The notes: generated by a model from the letters alone, not told the origin. A stretch of 42,668 bases of DNA from Porphyromonas uenonis 60-3 (GCF_000174775.1 NZ_ACLR01000232.1:1-42668); one strand, 5' to 3'. Positions 17,256 through 27,563 are shown, counted from the first letter of the stretch. Translations and numbers: made by a program.

Positions 17256-19181
17256 ATGAAATCGAGATCAATTGTTAGTCAAAACTATTTGCTAAAACAT
17301 TCTATTTTTCGAGTAGGTGTTGTATCATCTGTTGATGGGAGAGAAGTTACAGTTCGAGTTGACAAAGACAAAAACTTATCCCATTTGCTTTTTCAAGGCG
17401 AACTACTCAACAATGTCTCAGTGGGAAGTTATGTAAAGATCCTTAAAGGATTTAACCGTCTTATAGGAAAGATTGAGCGAGAATACATTAAAGAGATTAT
17501 TGTCAAGGATGATTATGGAAATCCCAGTGAAAAGATAGATCGATTCTTGTCTGTTAAACTTATTGGCTATTACAAAGAAAGCAAGTACAATAAAGGAGTA
17601 AAAGAACTTCCCTTGATAGGCAACGAGTGTTTGATTTTAGAAAAAAGCGAATATCAACACATTCACAATTTTTCTTCAGAGGATGAGGTATCTATCAAGC
17701 TAGGACATCTCGCTTCTGACGATAGCATCCCAATAGAAGTGTCAGTAAATAAATTATTTGCTAGCCATATTGGCATCTTTGGTAATACAGGGAGTGGCAA
17801 AAGCTACACTCTTGCTTCTCTTTACAAGCTTCTGTTTGATCGTTTTGGAGAACACTCTAACTTTCAAGAAAATGCCCGCTTCCTACTTTTTGATTTTAAT
17901 GGAGAGTATTCAAGACAAACAAGCATCACTAGTCAAAAGAAAGTGTACAATCTATCTACAATGACTAATAATGGTGGAGATAAGATTAGATTAAATCCAG
18001 AAGTTATTCTTACACCTGAAATTTTCTTCATCTTAGCCAGTGCAACAGAAAAAACACAACAACCTTTTATTAGAAGAGCATTGAGACTATACGAAAAGGT
18101 TCAAATAAAAGATGACCCCATTGGCTATACAAGAGGTATCATTAGGAATCAACTTATCCAAACACTTACAATGGCTGATTTGGTCATGGGAGATTTGCTT
18201 ATTGCATACTTTGTGAAATTACTATCAAACTCAAGCGACAACGATGAGAATTTGCTTGATGATATTGGGCGGCAAAGCAGGCATAATTGTTTTTATTATA
18301 AGCACAATACTGGAATGAAGTATTTTAACGATCCAAATAACTATTCATATATTGAGCAGACAAAGATTTTCCAAGCAGTTAATGATTTTGATTTTAATCA
18401 GGAATTTATAACTCGCATCACAAAGTTTTCGTACATTCAACTTATAAACGATGTATTATCCAATAGAGCAAAAAACGAACATATTGCTCCTGCTATAAGC
18501 AAACTCAACAGCCTTAGCAAGGACTTTTCAAAGGTTATTTCAATTCCTGCAAATAATGAACATAGTGACTTGTGGGAGGACGGAAAGCCTTTAGTCGTCA
18601 TCAACCTTGACAAAGTCAATACATCAACAAAAAAACTAATTCCTCTATTAATCTCACATTGGTGTTATCAAGAACATAAAAGTCACAAACAGGAAACAGT
18701 TACAAAATCACTTAATATCGTAATAGATGAAGCTCATAATATTTTGTCTTATGACTCCAATAGAGAGAGTGAATCCTGGAAGGATTTTAGATTAGAGACA
18801 TTCGAAGAGATTATCAAAGAAGGACGTAAGTTCGGTGTTTTTCTAACGATAGCCAGTCAACGTCCTTCAGATATTTCTTCTACCATAATTTCTCAATTAC
18901 ACAACTATTTCGTACATAGACTTATCAATAATAGAGACTTGGAAATGATTGAGAAAGCGATTTCATACCTGGATAAATTATCCATTGAAACTTTGCCTAT
19001 TTTACCTCCTGGAGCATGTGTTTTATCTGGGATTATTGCTGACCTTCCTGTAATTATTCAGATAGATAAACTAGAAGACTCTATAGCACCAAAAAGTCAA
19101 ACGATTAAACTCACTGATAGCTGGGAGGATAAACAACCTACGACTCCTTCAGAAGGAGAGAGAGAGTTGGGTCAGCTTTGA
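17256..19181 (+). CDS. HerA-type DUF87 ATPase of a SIR2-HerA anti-phage pair
   Basis: A 641-residue HerA/FtsK-superfamily ATPase. Residues about 10-110 form a HAS-barrel-like beta domain. The DUF87 ATPase core follows with Walker A GNTGSGKS (Lys182) and Walker B NIVIDEAHN (Asp491-Glu492), then a TIASQRPSDISSTIISQ region and HRLINNRD typical of HerA. HerA forms hexamers; in the SIR2-HerA defence system it assembles with the SIR2 protein and unwinds or degrades DNA. ATG 17256 is two bases after the SIR2 stop, so the pair is co-translated. The last 44 bases overlap the convergent mobC fragment, so the extreme C-terminus (TPSEGERELGQL) may be foreign to the original protein. Confidence 0.85.
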   Translation: MKSRSIVSQNYLLKHSIFRVGVVSSVDGREVTVRVDKDKNLSHLLFQGELLNNVSVGSYVKILKGFNRLIGKIEREYIKEIIVKDDYGNPSEKIDRFLSVKLIGYYKESKYNKGVKELPLIGNECLILEKSEYQHIHNFSSEDEVSIKLGHLASDDSIPIEVSVNKLFASHIGIFGNTGSGKSYTLASLYKLLFDRFGEHSNFQENARFLLFDFNGEYSRQTSITSQKKVYNLSTMTNNGGDKIRLNPEVILTPEIFFILASATEKTQQPFIRRALRLYEKVQIKDDPIGYTRGIIRNQLIQTLTMADLVMGDLLIAYFVKLLSNSSDNDENLLDDIGRQSRHNCFYYKHNTGMKYFNDPNNYSYIEQTKIFQAVNDFDFNQEFITRITKFSYIQLINDVLSNRAKNEHIAPAISKLNSLSKDFSKVISIPANNEHSDLWEDGKPLVVINLDKVNTSTKKLIPLLISHWCYQEHKSHKQETVTKSLNIVIDEAHNILSYDSNRESESWKDFRLETFEEIIKEGRKFGVFLTIASQRPSDISSTIISQLHNYFVHRLINNRDLEMIEKAISYLDKLSIETLPILPPGACVLSGIIADLPVIIQIDKLEDSIAPKSQTIKLTDSWEDKQPTTPSEGERELGQL

Positions 19182-19437
19182 TACGAGCAGTCTCAGAGTC
19201 TACGAGGGATAGCACCTCTTGCTTGACTTGGCGATAATTGGCTTCAATAGTCTCACGCAGACTGTCGAAGCCATTTTCGTTTGTGAAGTCCGCTATGATG
19301 GGGATAGGCTGGTAAGCTTTCGTTTCAGCAGAGACCTTGGCAACATCCACAACGATCTCAGCGTGGAAGATTTTCTGATCGATGCGTTCATCGAATTTGT
19401 CTGCAGCCCCAACGAACATACCCTGAGTGGGGTTGCG
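19138..19437 (-). pseudogene. 3' stub of a mobC/TraG-type coupling protein gene
   Basis: The minus strand encodes about 94 residues (MFVGAADKFDERIDQKIFHA... to SLLLKES) nearly identical to the C-terminus of the coupling protein encoded at 40206-41405, with scattered substitutions (GFDSLRE against GSDSLRE, ETARIKADPT against EIERIKNDPT). Homology ends near 19437. The rest of the gene is missing and unrelated sequence leads into the beta-barrel gene. The two copies are in the same orientation, 21 kb apart. Confidence 0.8.
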
Positions 19438-19491
19438 TTTCTATTGTTGTGCTATTCAGCTGGTATCGTTTGCTTTGCTCATCACATTCGA

Positions 19492-20751
19492 TTAAAAGCT
19501 ATATTTTGCCTTCGCCCATACTTCTGAGTTGTTTTTATACGCGCTGAACACGCCTTCATCGCCTCCAAACCAATCATACCCGAGAGAGAGCTGAATGAAG
19601 TCATTCAGAGAGTAGGCGGCAGTAAACCGACTAAACCAACCTTTATGATTGAGGTCGAAATAGGTGAAGTTGGAGAGTTGTAGAGTGTTATCCAACAGCT
19701 TTTTCGACACATTGAGCGTAAGGAGTGAATTGTGATGCGGCTGTGCAATCTGGTCTTCGTACTTTAGGATGCTTTCAGAGGAAAACTGTGCCATCACCAC
19801 CCAATCTTTTGGGGCATACCAATCGATACCCACGAGATAATTCACAGTGTTGAATCCCTTTTGTTCTTGATCAGACGCATCAGGTCTATAGCTGAAATGC
19901 TTCCCCACATTGAAGGCTGCTTCTCCTCGTAATACCAGTTGCCCTAGAGGTTTGGATATGTCTCCTCCGAAAAATCCCATTCGGTAGTATTGCGGAGAAA
20001 CGACAATGTGGGTATCTGTAGGGCGATACGTAAACACGGGCATCTTGTTCCACGTATGCAATGCGGAGAGCGAAAAGTCCACTCCAGGCAAGGTAAAAGA
20101 TAGCTTTCCGCCATACTCGATATTGGCAAAATGAAGACTGGGGTGGCTCCCATTTTCTTCCCAGGCAATAGGCAGTGGGCTATCTTTGGGTAAAATGCAC
20201 CATGGATTTATTGCGTCGGTAGGTAGTTTATACCCTTCAAAGGTTGGCACGGCAAGCAGTTCCAATTTCATTTTATCGTTAAAAACGAAAAGGCGTAGGG
20301 CATTGACTGGCATCCGAATGTCATCATAGTCTTGTGCCAAGAACTCTGTCATATCCATAGGAGAGACCAAGTCGGTAATACGCACACCGTCTGCCGCCCC
20401 CCAAATGACCAATTGTCGCCCGAGGCGAAAGCCCCAATGGTCATCTCTATGGTCAAGATACGCTTCCCGCAGTTCAAAACCTGTACGCTCTTTTAATAAT
20501 GCATTGTAAGTTGCGTTGAATGAGACAAAAAGCGAAGAGCCTTCAAAACTTTTACCTATCTCTCCCCTTATTCTCGTGCGCGAAGACATAAAGTTGTTCG
20601 GTTTTTCGGATCGGACGGCATGATAGGTATCCACAAATCCTTTGACTTGCCACGATGAAGCCACCTCTTCTTGACCCCATGCGATATGCAGGGGCAAGAA
20701 GAGAATAAACAGCAACAAGAATTTTGCTGAATGACTAGTTGTATCTGTCAT
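19492..20751 (-). CDS. DUF1302-like outer-membrane beta-barrel of the export operon
   Basis: A 419-residue secreted barrel: signal peptide 1-26 (FLLLFILFLPLHIAWGQ), then alternating strands with DUF1302-like features (RLGRQLVIWGAADGVRITDLVSPMD, split here as the GRQ..WG...D region) and a C-terminal KAKYSF ending in Phe. DUF1302-type proteins typically accompany MMPL/RND exporters and lipoprotein-sorting-like partners. Its ATG shares one base with the preceding gene's stop (TAATG), indicating translational coupling. It probably provides the outer-membrane step or receptor of a lipid or hydrophobic-compound export route. Confidence 0.75.
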   Translation of the reverse strand: MTDTTSHSAKFLLLFILFLPLHIAWGQEEVASSWQVKGFVDTYHAVRSEKPNNFMSSRTRIRGEIGKSFEGSSLFVSFNATYNALLKERTGFELREAYLDHRDDHWGFRLGRQLVIWGAADGVRITDLVSPMDMTEFLAQDYDDIRMPVNALRLFVFNDKMKLELLAVPTFEGYKLPTDAINPWCILPKDSPLPIAWEENGSHPSLHFANIEYGGKLSFTLPGVDFSLSALHTWNKMPVFTYRPTDTHIVVSPQYYRMGFFGGDISKPLGQLVLRGEAAFNVGKHFSYRPDASDQEQKGFNTVNYLVGIDWYAPKDWVVMAQFSSESILKYEDQIAQPHHNSLLTLNVSKKLLDNTLQLSNFTYFDLNHKGWFSRFTAAYSLNDFIQLSLGYDWFGGDEGVFSAYKNNSEVWAKAKYSF

Positions 20752-21536
20752 TAGAATCGGCCTTTTTCCAAGGTGCTTACACTGAATTGAGCCTCGTTCA
20801 TAGGGGTATTGAACTTAGGATCCTTAAACTCAAGAATCGTCTGATGATTAGTCTGAACATTGGTCATATGCAGTTTTTTTGCAATCCAAAAACCAGAAAC
20901 CTTCACAATGTCCGACAATTCAAGGCGACGGTGTAGCTTCCCCATCTTGTCGTAGTACTCCACCTTAACGGCGATAAGGCAGTCTTGACGAATCCACGCC
21001 ACCTTTCTAGAGTAGATCTCTCGTTTGTCTTTAGGCGTGTATTCCAGCTTCCAGCACTTGTGTCCGCCAATAGTCTCTTCGCCCAGCAACTGGTGGGAGT
21101 CTTCGTCTACATTGCGACTGCCCATATCATCATAGGTGAAGTCACTGCCCATAAAGTAATCCTGCTTGGCAGAAGAGCCACTGATGCGGCGGGTTTTCTT
21201 CATCGCGGGCAAGTAGAGCCATCTGTCATCGTCTTTATTAGGATTGTCGTAATCCCAAGTGAGAAAGCCCGTCCCTTTTACATCTCCGGGATATAGGAAG
21301 AACATGATACTCTTACGGTCTTTTTTCCCCGCTCCCACGTCTATGGAGTAAGAGATAAGCTTCCGCTCGCGTACCGCCCCACGCTTATTGACCAGTTTCA
21401 TGACCAATTCCGATTGACGGGTATCGCCATCGGGACGATCTTTTACTTTTTGGGCAATCTCTCTGCCCGTCTGAGCCATTGCAGTAGCGGCAAAAGCCCA
21501 AACCACCAAACTTGCTAAAATAATTCTTTTCATCAT
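20751..21536 (-). CDS. LolA-like outer-membrane lipoprotein-sorting protein
   Basis: A 261-residue periplasmic protein, signal peptide 1-21 ([15 protein letters not shown]), of the outer-membrane lipoprotein-sorting family (LolA/LolB-like half-barrel). Family marks: [15 protein letters not shown] at the start, [38 protein letters not shown] and [11 protein letters not shown]. These proteins bind acyl chains and usually pair with MMPL/RND transporters, so it most likely ferries a lipid or lipoprotein across the periplasm. It lies 21 bases after ABC-2 and overlaps the barrel gene by one base. Confidence 0.85.
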   Translation of the reverse strand: MMKRIILASLVVWAFAATAMAQTGREIAQKVKDRPDGDTRQSELVMKLVNKRGAVRERKLISYSIDVGAGKKDRKSIMFFLYPGDVKGTGFLTWDYDNPNKDDDRWLYLPAMKKTRRISGSSAKQDYFMGSDFTYDDMGSRNVDEDSHQLLGEETIGGHKCWKLEYTPKDKREIYSRKVAWIRQDCLIAVKVEYYDKMGKLHRRLELSDIVKVSGFWIAKKLHMTNVQTNHQTILEFKDPKFNTPMNEAQFSVSTLEKGRF

Positions 21537-21557
21537 GATTGATATTTTGTTGTTGAT

Positions 21558-23288
21558 TTATCCCATTGACTTTTCAAGCATCTTCCTGTAGGTAGCCGAT
21601 TGCACCCGCAACTCTGCATCCGTACCCATTGCTTCAATCTTACCTTGATGGAGCAACACGATCTTATTGGCTCCACGAATGGTACGCATGCGGTGAGCGA
21701 TAACAATGACTGTCTTCTCCTTGATCAGCTCCGACAAAGCCTCTTGTATTAGGCTTTCATTTTCCACATCTAGCGAGGCCGTGGCTTCATCCATCAAGAT
21801 GATGGGTGCATCTTTTAGGAGGGCTCTGGCAATGGAGATCCGCTGGCGTTCTCCACCAGAAAGTCGCTCGCCGTTTTCCCCAATGACGGTATCAATACCA
21901 TCAGGCATACGATCGATAAACTCATCACAGCGGGCAATTTTGGCGACACGAGTCACTTCCTCGTCCGTTGCTCCTTTCTTGCCGATACGAATGTTGTCTT
22001 TGATACTGGCATTGAATAGCACTACATCCTGAAAGACAATGGCGTAGTTCTTGAGCAGTGTTTCGGGATCTATCTGACTAATATCCTCGCCACCGAGCAG
22101 GATTTTGCCCTGCTGTATGTCCCAAAAGCGAGCGGCCAACTTGGTCAGCGTGGTCTTGCCACTTCCAGAAGCCCCAATCAATGCTGTCACCTCGCCTTGT
22201 TTCGCAGTGAAGCTCACGCCGTTGATGACGGTATAATCCTCGTAGCCGAATACTACATCTTTGAAATCTATACTATAATCCCTAGGGTTCATCTCTTGTT
22301 TGCCCTCCTGAATAGGCATAGTCTTGATCTCCTTGATACGTGCCACCACACCATCGAGTGTCACGATCATAGCCATAAAGGACAGAATGCCCTCTATAGG
22401 CACGTAGATGCTTGCCGTGAGGATGAGGTAGGCGATATAGACCAGAATATTGATTTGTCCGGCAATCAGCATGTTGGCACCGACAATCGCCACCGAGACG
22501 ATTCCGAGCTTCATCAGCATACCAGCCAGTGCGGTGGCAATACCAGCGGAGAGTTCCATCTTTACCTTATTCCTAGTATTACCATCCATCTTGTGGTAGA
22601 ACTCGTTCAGTGTCCGCTCTTCTAGATTATAGGACTTAATCTCCTGTATCTGGTCTATCTGCTCTTGTAAGTCGTCAAGCACGTCACGACTGGTCTTCAC
22701 ATAGGCATTCACATCATTCCGTTGTTTCCTCTTGGAAAGCGAAAAGAGTAGTAGCGAGACGGGGATGACCCACAATGCCGCCAATCCGAGCTGCCAATTA
22801 TAATCGAGTATCATTACAGATATAATCACCGTGGAAATGGATGTGGCATAAATATGCGGCACGGAGTGTGAGAATATCTGCTCATAGAGATTCAGGTCGC
22901 TCATCATCGTCGCCGAGAGGTCGGATACATCACGCTTGCCGAAATATGAGAGAGGCAGTTTCTTCAGACGGTTGGCTATATCGATACGTGAGTTGGCACT
23001 TTCATTATAGACATTGTCGTAAAGGCGTACGTAATCCCACCTTGCCACAAAAAACATCACCAACAGCATCACTAAGATGATGACGATATAGTCTACTAGG
23101 GTCAGCTCTACTGGTGCAGGAATACCCTCCAAACTGCCCAAATACTGGAATAAAAAGACAAATCCGATAATGGGCGGAAACATCTTGGTCAGATTTAGGA
23201 TGGTATGCGAGAAGATAGACTTCTGCAGGTTCTTCGCACCCTGCTCCGACATGGCGTATTTTTGCTTAAAGAACTTATTCATTGTCAC
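21558..23288 (-). CDS. ABC exporter half-transporter, second of pair
   Basis: A 576-residue ABC half-exporter: six-helix membrane domain at about 20-320 and nucleotide-binding domain at about 335-575 with Walker A GASGSGKTT (near residue 373), Q-loop VFQDVVLF, signature LSGGERQR, Walker B IILMDEATAS and His in IAHRMRT. It overlaps the end of ABC-1 by 14 bases, so the two half-transporters are likely made together as a heterodimer. Paired half-exporters of this length resemble siderophore or peptide/lipid exporters; substrate unknown. Confidence 0.9.
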   Translation of the reverse strand: MTMNKFFKQKYAMSEQGAKNLQKSIFSHTILNLTKMFPPIIGFVFLFQYLGSLEGIPAPVELTLVDYIVIILVMLLVMFFVARWDYVRLYDNVYNESANSRIDIANRLKKLPLSYFGKRDVSDLSATMMSDLNLYEQIFSHSVPHIYATSISTVIISVMILDYNWQLGLAALWVIPVSLLLFSLSKRKQRNDVNAYVKTSRDVLDDLQEQIDQIQEIKSYNLEERTLNEFYHKMDGNTRNKVKMELSAGIATALAGMLMKLGIVSVAIVGANMLIAGQINILVYIAYLILTASIYVPIEGILSFMAMIVTLDGVVARIKEIKTMPIQEGKQEMNPRDYSIDFKDVVFGYEDYTVINGVSFTAKQGEVTALIGASGSGKTTLTKLAARFWDIQQGKILLGGEDISQIDPETLLKNYAIVFQDVVLFNASIKDNIRIGKKGATDEEVTRVAKIARCDEFIDRMPDGIDTVIGENGERLSGGERQRISIARALLKDAPIILMDEATASLDVENESLIQEALSELIKEKTVIVIAHRMRTIRGANKIVLLHQGKIEAMGTDAELRVQSATYRKMLEKSMG

Positions 23289-25053
23289 CTCCTATTCTCC
23301 AATTGGCGGCTTTTTGATACTCGCTCCACAGCTTTTTGTAGACACCGCCTAGGGTTAATAATTCATTATGCGTACCACTTTCCACGATTTTGCCATTCTC
23401 CATTACTAGGATTCTATCGGCATTGACCACTGTGGAGAGCCTATGTGCGATCATCAGTGTGGTTTTATCCTTTGATAGTTCCTTGAACGAGGCTTGAATA
23501 ATATGCTCGTTCTCGGGATCTGCAAAAGCGGTTGCCTCGTCAAGTATCACAAAGTCGGCATTCTTCAGGAAAGCCCTTGCGATAGAAAGGCGTTGGATTT
23601 CGCCACCTGAAAAATAGGTGCCCTTAGTGCCGTATACGGTATCCAAGCCTTTTTCTAGATTATCGACAATCTCTTTGGCTCCGGCTCTGACGAGAGCTTG
23701 CTCTATCTCCTCATCGCTGGCGTTGGGGTTACCTAGCAATAAGTTCTCCCTTAGGCTCATCTTAAAGAGCTTAGACATTTGGAATACAAAAGCCACTTTT
23801 TGGCTCAGGGCCTCTTTCTTATATTCCTTGATACTGATGCCTCCAATGAAGATGTCGCCCTCATCGGCATCGTAGAAGCGGGCTGCCAAACGTGCCACGG
23901 TGGTCTTACCTCCTCCTGAAGCTCCCACCAGGGCAACAGTCTCACCTTTATTCACCTTAAACGATACATTGTCCAGCACTTTGTCTTTTCCGTATGAAAA
24001 GGAGACGTTTCTGAACTCCAAGCCCTCTCCAACAGCTGTTGCTTCGCCGTAAGTGAGGTCTTCATAATCCAAAGCTGTGTCAATCTTATCCAACGCCAAC
24101 TCTGCGAAGTAGATGAAGTTTTGCATGGAGGCACTTCGCATCATAAAGACACCGAACACAGGCCCTATTAATAGATAGATAACGGAATTTCCCAGCACCT
24201 CTCGCATATCAGCTCCCGAGGTGATCATCATAATGGCAACAGGCACCAAGAAGAATGCCGTAGAGCTTGAAATGGCTTCGTACAGCGACATCTTATTCTT
24301 GAACCCCATGCTCCACCGCACCACGAAATCTTTCAGCTTTACGATGAGTGAGTAGAAACGATCGAAGCTCTCCACGCTCTGGGCAAAGGTCTTTACGACT
24401 GGGATGCCACGCACATATTCTACCGATTCGGCAGAAAGATTGGCAAGTCCCTCGTAATACTCTTCCCGCAACTTCTTGCTCTTTGGGGTCGCCATAGTCG
24501 CCATCAATAGCACGGTTATGACCATCGGAACAAGGCTCACTAGACCAAGCCGCCAGTCGAAAAGGAAGAAGAAGATCAATAGCACTATGGGCGAAACAAT
24601 CGTCATGGCGAGGTCGGGCAACTGATGTGCCAGCATCGTGTGGGTCTCTCCAGCCCCATCAACAATCGTCTTGCGGAGATTGCCACTTTCACGATTGGCA
24701 AAGAAGCCCAAAGGTTTCGCCATCATCTTCTTCACGCTGAGTTTGATGATGTTGGCCTCTACCTCAAAAGCGAAGAGGTGGGATACCATTAATGCACAGA
24801 AATAGAGTAGCATTCCTGCTGCAGCAAAGCTCGCTGCCAGAATGGCGTAGTATCGTATGGTCCCCCCATCGACACTACCACTCAAGATAATCCCGCTGAC
24901 AATCTTATGGATATAGACCATAGGCATCAGCACCAAAATACCCGAGAGGGCCGAGAAAACCATCGCCAGCGGAAGCATATACCTTTTCTTACCTGCGTAG
25001 TGGAGTGATCGCTTCAATACCGACGGCTTCTTCTGTTTGTTTGTATTACTCAT
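23275..25053 (-). CDS. ABC exporter half-transporter, first of pair
   Basis: A 592-residue half-exporter with membrane domain at about 25-330 and nucleotide-binding domain at about 345-585: Walker A GASGGGKTT, Q-loop FVFQMSKLF, signature FSGGEIQR, Walker B FVILDEATAF and IAHRLST. The D-loop reads FADPENE rather than the usual SLDxENE, as often seen in one half of heterodimeric exporters. Its start codon shares one base with the MMPL stop (TAATG) and its end overlaps ABC-2 by 14 bases. Confidence 0.9.
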   Translation of the reverse strand: MSNTNKQKKPSVLKRSLHYAGKKRYMLPLAMVFSALSGILVLMPMVYIHKIVSGIILSGSVDGGTIRYYAILAASFAAAGMLLYFCALMVSHLFAFEVEANIIKLSVKKMMAKPLGFFANRESGNLRKTIVDGAGETHTMLAHQLPDLAMTIVSPIVLLIFFFLFDWRLGLVSLVPMVITVLLMATMATPKSKKLREEYYEGLANLSAESVEYVRGIPVVKTFAQSVESFDRFYSLIVKLKDFVVRWSMGFKNKMSLYEAISSSTAFFLVPVAIMMITSGADMREVLGNSVIYLLIGPVFGVFMMRSASMQNFIYFAELALDKIDTALDYEDLTYGEATAVGEGLEFRNVSFSYGKDKVLDNVSFKVNKGETVALVGASGGGKTTVARLAARFYDADEGDIFIGGISIKEYKKEALSQKVAFVFQMSKLFKMSLRENLLLGNPNASDEEIEQALVRAGAKEIVDNLEKGLDTVYGTKGTYFSGGEIQRLSIARAFLKNADFVILDEATAFADPENEHIIQASFKELSKDKTTLMIAHRLSTVVNADRILVMENGKIVESGTHNELLTLGGVYKKLWSEYQKAANWRIGGDNE

Positions 25054-27443
25054 TATGATTCAATTATGTTTGTTTGTTCTTTTGGTCTTTCAATAGTGTT
25101 CGTCTCCTTGCCAAACAGACGGAACTTCTGGATGAGTATAGGCGTCACAAAGAGGTCGGCAAGCAGGGCCGACAAGATCCCTGTCACAGATAGTATGCCC
25201 ATATGTACAAAGGAGAGCCCCTCTGATGTGGTGTATACAGCGAAATTGGCACAGATTACTACGCTTGTCAAGACGATTGGAGTACCAATGGTGTGGAATG
25301 AACGAAGGATCGCATTCCTATAATTGCCCTTACGGTCAAACTCAAGATGACTATGATTGATGAAGTGTATGGTATCGTCCACAGCCAAGCCGAGGATCAT
25401 CGGCATAATAGTGGCCGTCATCATATCCAATGGATAGCCCAGCCACCCCATTAGTCCTCCAACGACCAGTGCCGGGGTGATATTAGGGATTAAACCGACA
25501 AGTCCTATGCGTACACTGCCGAAAACGATCATCATCAGTATACCTATAATGAGGAGAGAAATGGCGAACGAAACCATTTGCCCGCGTGCGATATACTGCA
25601 TCATTACGGTAAACTGTGGGATACTTCCAACGGTAGTGACCGCTGCATTGGGGAAGAGCCTCTGTGCGTAAGCAATTATATCGTTCAACTCTCGCTCCGT
25701 TTCCCCAGAATCGTATGAATTCATCTCCACCATCAGACGAAGACGGCGGTAGTCGTAATCTATCCAATACTCTGCTTCACTACCTCCCGCATTTTCGTAA
25801 AGGAGCAACAGCTGTGCAACCTCATCAGGGTTATGGGGGATGGTATAATAAGAAGGATTACCGTCATGGAGCGTTTGATTTAGGTCTTTGAGTATATTCA
25901 ATACCGAGGTCGTTCGTTTGGTCAACTTATACCCACCAGCATGCTGTGCAAGGGAGTCCAATTGCAGTAGCATTGTTGGAGACTTTGCCAATCCATCTTC
26001 CGGGAAGTCGATCATTACATCGTAGGTATAAACAGACCCAAGTTCGCTTTCTCCCACCTCCAATAGGTTGTTAACGTAATCAATCTTTCGTCCCATCGTT
26101 CGCTCTACATCAAAAGCCGTCTCTATTTTGGTGAATTGGTATATAAGAACCACAGAGATAATCCCAGTGAGCCATAGTATCAAAGTGCCATGCCTGAGTA
26201 CACTCTTACCTAAGCTTTCTAGCTTCTGATCCATCCACCTTCCACCAGTCTCCTGCACCTTGGGGTGAGGCTTTCCGTCCTTGCCAAAACTGAGGAGAAT
26301 GGGCATCAAGGTGATGGAGAAAAGAAATGACAGCATCACACACGAAGAGGAGGCTATTCCGATAAAACGCATCGGCTGCATAGGAATAGCGAGGAATGAA
26401 AGCAAGGAAGCGAAAGTGGTGAGTGCACTGAAAAGCACTGGCCACCCCATTTCCCCTACCGTTTCCTCTACGGCTTGTTTCCTTAATCCATGAATGAGGA
26501 ACCTACGCTTGAAATAGGAGTATACGTGAATATTGTATGCAATGGAAACGGCAAAGACCAGCAACATAGGGATCATTACCATACCGCTGTCTATGGTCAT
26601 ACCAACATATCCCAGCACCCCATACACCACGATGATGGAGCTGATAGCGGTGAGAAGAGGGACGACTACCCCTCTAAATGAACGTGTCACTAGTAGAAGA
26701 ATAAGAATGGAGACGAGGGTTGCGATACCCATTACACGTGGCATTTCCGTCCCAATCCATTTCATTTTCATCGCTGTCACATAGGGTAGCCCAGTTCCTT
26801 TGGGATGAAGTGCCTTGTACTTGTCCTTGGTAATAATATGATCTAGTTCATTGCCCGTAAGGACCTCGGGAGAAACAGGGTTCTTCCCCTTATTCCAAAC
26901 AGAGTCTTCGGGAAAAGTACGTAGCTTGAGTATAATCCACGAGAGCGTCCCATCTTTGGAAATTAATCGCTCTGCTACGTGAGGTTTCATATAAGCCTTG
27001 CGACGAATCTCTTCCAATTGCTTGGGATCCGTAGGGATCGTATCGGGGACTATCTGCTCAATGGCGATACCATCTTCGCCTCCCATCATAAACTCGATGT
27101 CAGTAAGAGAGGTGATTTTGTCGGCGTACGAAAGGCTGTCCACCATCTCGTTCGTTAGTTCACGGATCAGCTCCAGATTGTCTTTCGTAAACGAATTGTC
27201 ACACCTAGTCAGCACGGCTGCGAAGTTGTCATTCCCGAATATCTCCTTGAATTCTTCGGTTTTGACAAGCATCGGGTCGTCTTCGAGAAAGTAGTCTTCC
27301 CATGAGGCACTTACCTTGAAGTACCTAAGTCCCGATACGCCAATGGCAAGGATCAGGATAAACCCTCCCAGCACTACCCAGCGATTACGCATCATTCTTT
27401 TGCCACGTAAGGCAAACCAATTGTTAATTCTTTCTATTTTCAT
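25053..27443 (-). CDS. MMPL/RND-family transporter
   Basis: A 796-residue inner-membrane protein with the RND/MMPL plan: one N-terminal helix (VVLGGFILILAIGVSGL), a large periplasmic loop, five to six helices near 240-400, a second helix and loop, and a helix bundle near 620-770. Recognisable pieces are YNIHVYSYFKRRF in the first bundle and GLAVDDTIHFINHSH in the second, the latter holding the DD pair of MMPL proton-relay regions. It heads the five-gene operon MMPL, ABC-1, ABC-2, LolA-like, barrel. MMPL proteins of Bacteroidetes often carry lipids, hopanoids or drugs; which is carried here is unknown. Confidence 0.88.
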   Translation of the reverse strand: MKIERINNWFALRGKRMMRNRWVVLGGFILILAIGVSGLRYFKVSASWEDYFLEDDPMLVKTEEFKEIFGNDNFAAVLTRCDNSFTKDNLELIRELTNEMVDSLSYADKITSLTDIEFMMGGEDGIAIEQIVPDTIPTDPKQLEEIRRKAYMKPHVAERLISKDGTLSWIILKLRTFPEDSVWNKGKNPVSPEVLTGNELDHIITKDKYKALHPKGTGLPYVTAMKMKWIGTEMPRVMGIATLVSILILLLVTRSFRGVVVPLLTAISSIIVVYGVLGYVGMTIDSGMVMIPMLLVFAVSIAYNIHVYSYFKRRFLIHGLRKQAVEETVGEMGWPVLFSALTTFASLLSFLAIPMQPMRFIGIASSSCVMLSFLFSITLMPILLSFGKDGKPHPKVQETGGRWMDQKLESLGKSVLRHGTLILWLTGIISVVLIYQFTKIETAFDVERTMGRKIDYVNNLLEVGESELGSVYTYDVMIDFPEDGLAKSPTMLLQLDSLAQHAGGYKLTKRTTSVLNILKDLNQTLHDGNPSYYTIPHNPDEVAQLLLLYENAGGSEAEYWIDYDYRRLRLMVEMNSYDSGETERELNDIIAYAQRLFPNAAVTTVGSIPQFTVMMQYIARGQMVSFAISLLIIGILMMIVFGSVRIGLVGLIPNITPALVVGGLMGWLGYPLDMMTATIMPMILGLAVDDTIHFINHSHLEFDRKGNYRNAILRSFHTIGTPIVLTSVVICANFAVYTTSEGLSFVHMGILSVTGILSALLADLFVTPILIQKFRLFGKETNTIERPKEQTNIIES

Positions 27444-27517
27444 ATCGTTTCATGTTATATTGATCTTGAAGTGTCTTTACTCCTAAGTGGCAATAGTCCA
27501 AAAGAGAACGGGAAGAC

Positions 27518-27533
27518 GTTTTTGTTCAAAAAC
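27518..27533. promoter_or_regulatory. Candidate TetR-family operator
   Basis: GTTTTTG (27518-27524), TT, CAAAAAC (27527-27533) is a perfect 7-bp dyad located about 75 bases upstream of the MMPL start. It is placed where the upstream TetR-family repressor could act. It also adjoins the hairpin at 27537-27562, of which it might simply be the T-rich tail. Confidence 0.35.
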
Positions 27534-27563
27534 AAAGCGAGCCGCCTCTGTAGGCGACTCGCT
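27531..27563 (-). terminator. Terminator after the TetR gene
   Basis: GCGAGCCGCCT (27537-27547) pairs with AGGCGACTCGC (27552-27562) with one mismatch and a four-base loop. On the minus strand it is followed by TTTGTTTTTG, a T-rich tail. It separates the regulator transcript from the MMPL operon. Confidence 0.65.

Noticed and set aside
22197-22625. 142-codon frame opposite the ABC transporter gene
   Set aside because: Antisense shadow of a clear ABC transporter coding region; His-rich composition is an artefact of the opposite strand.
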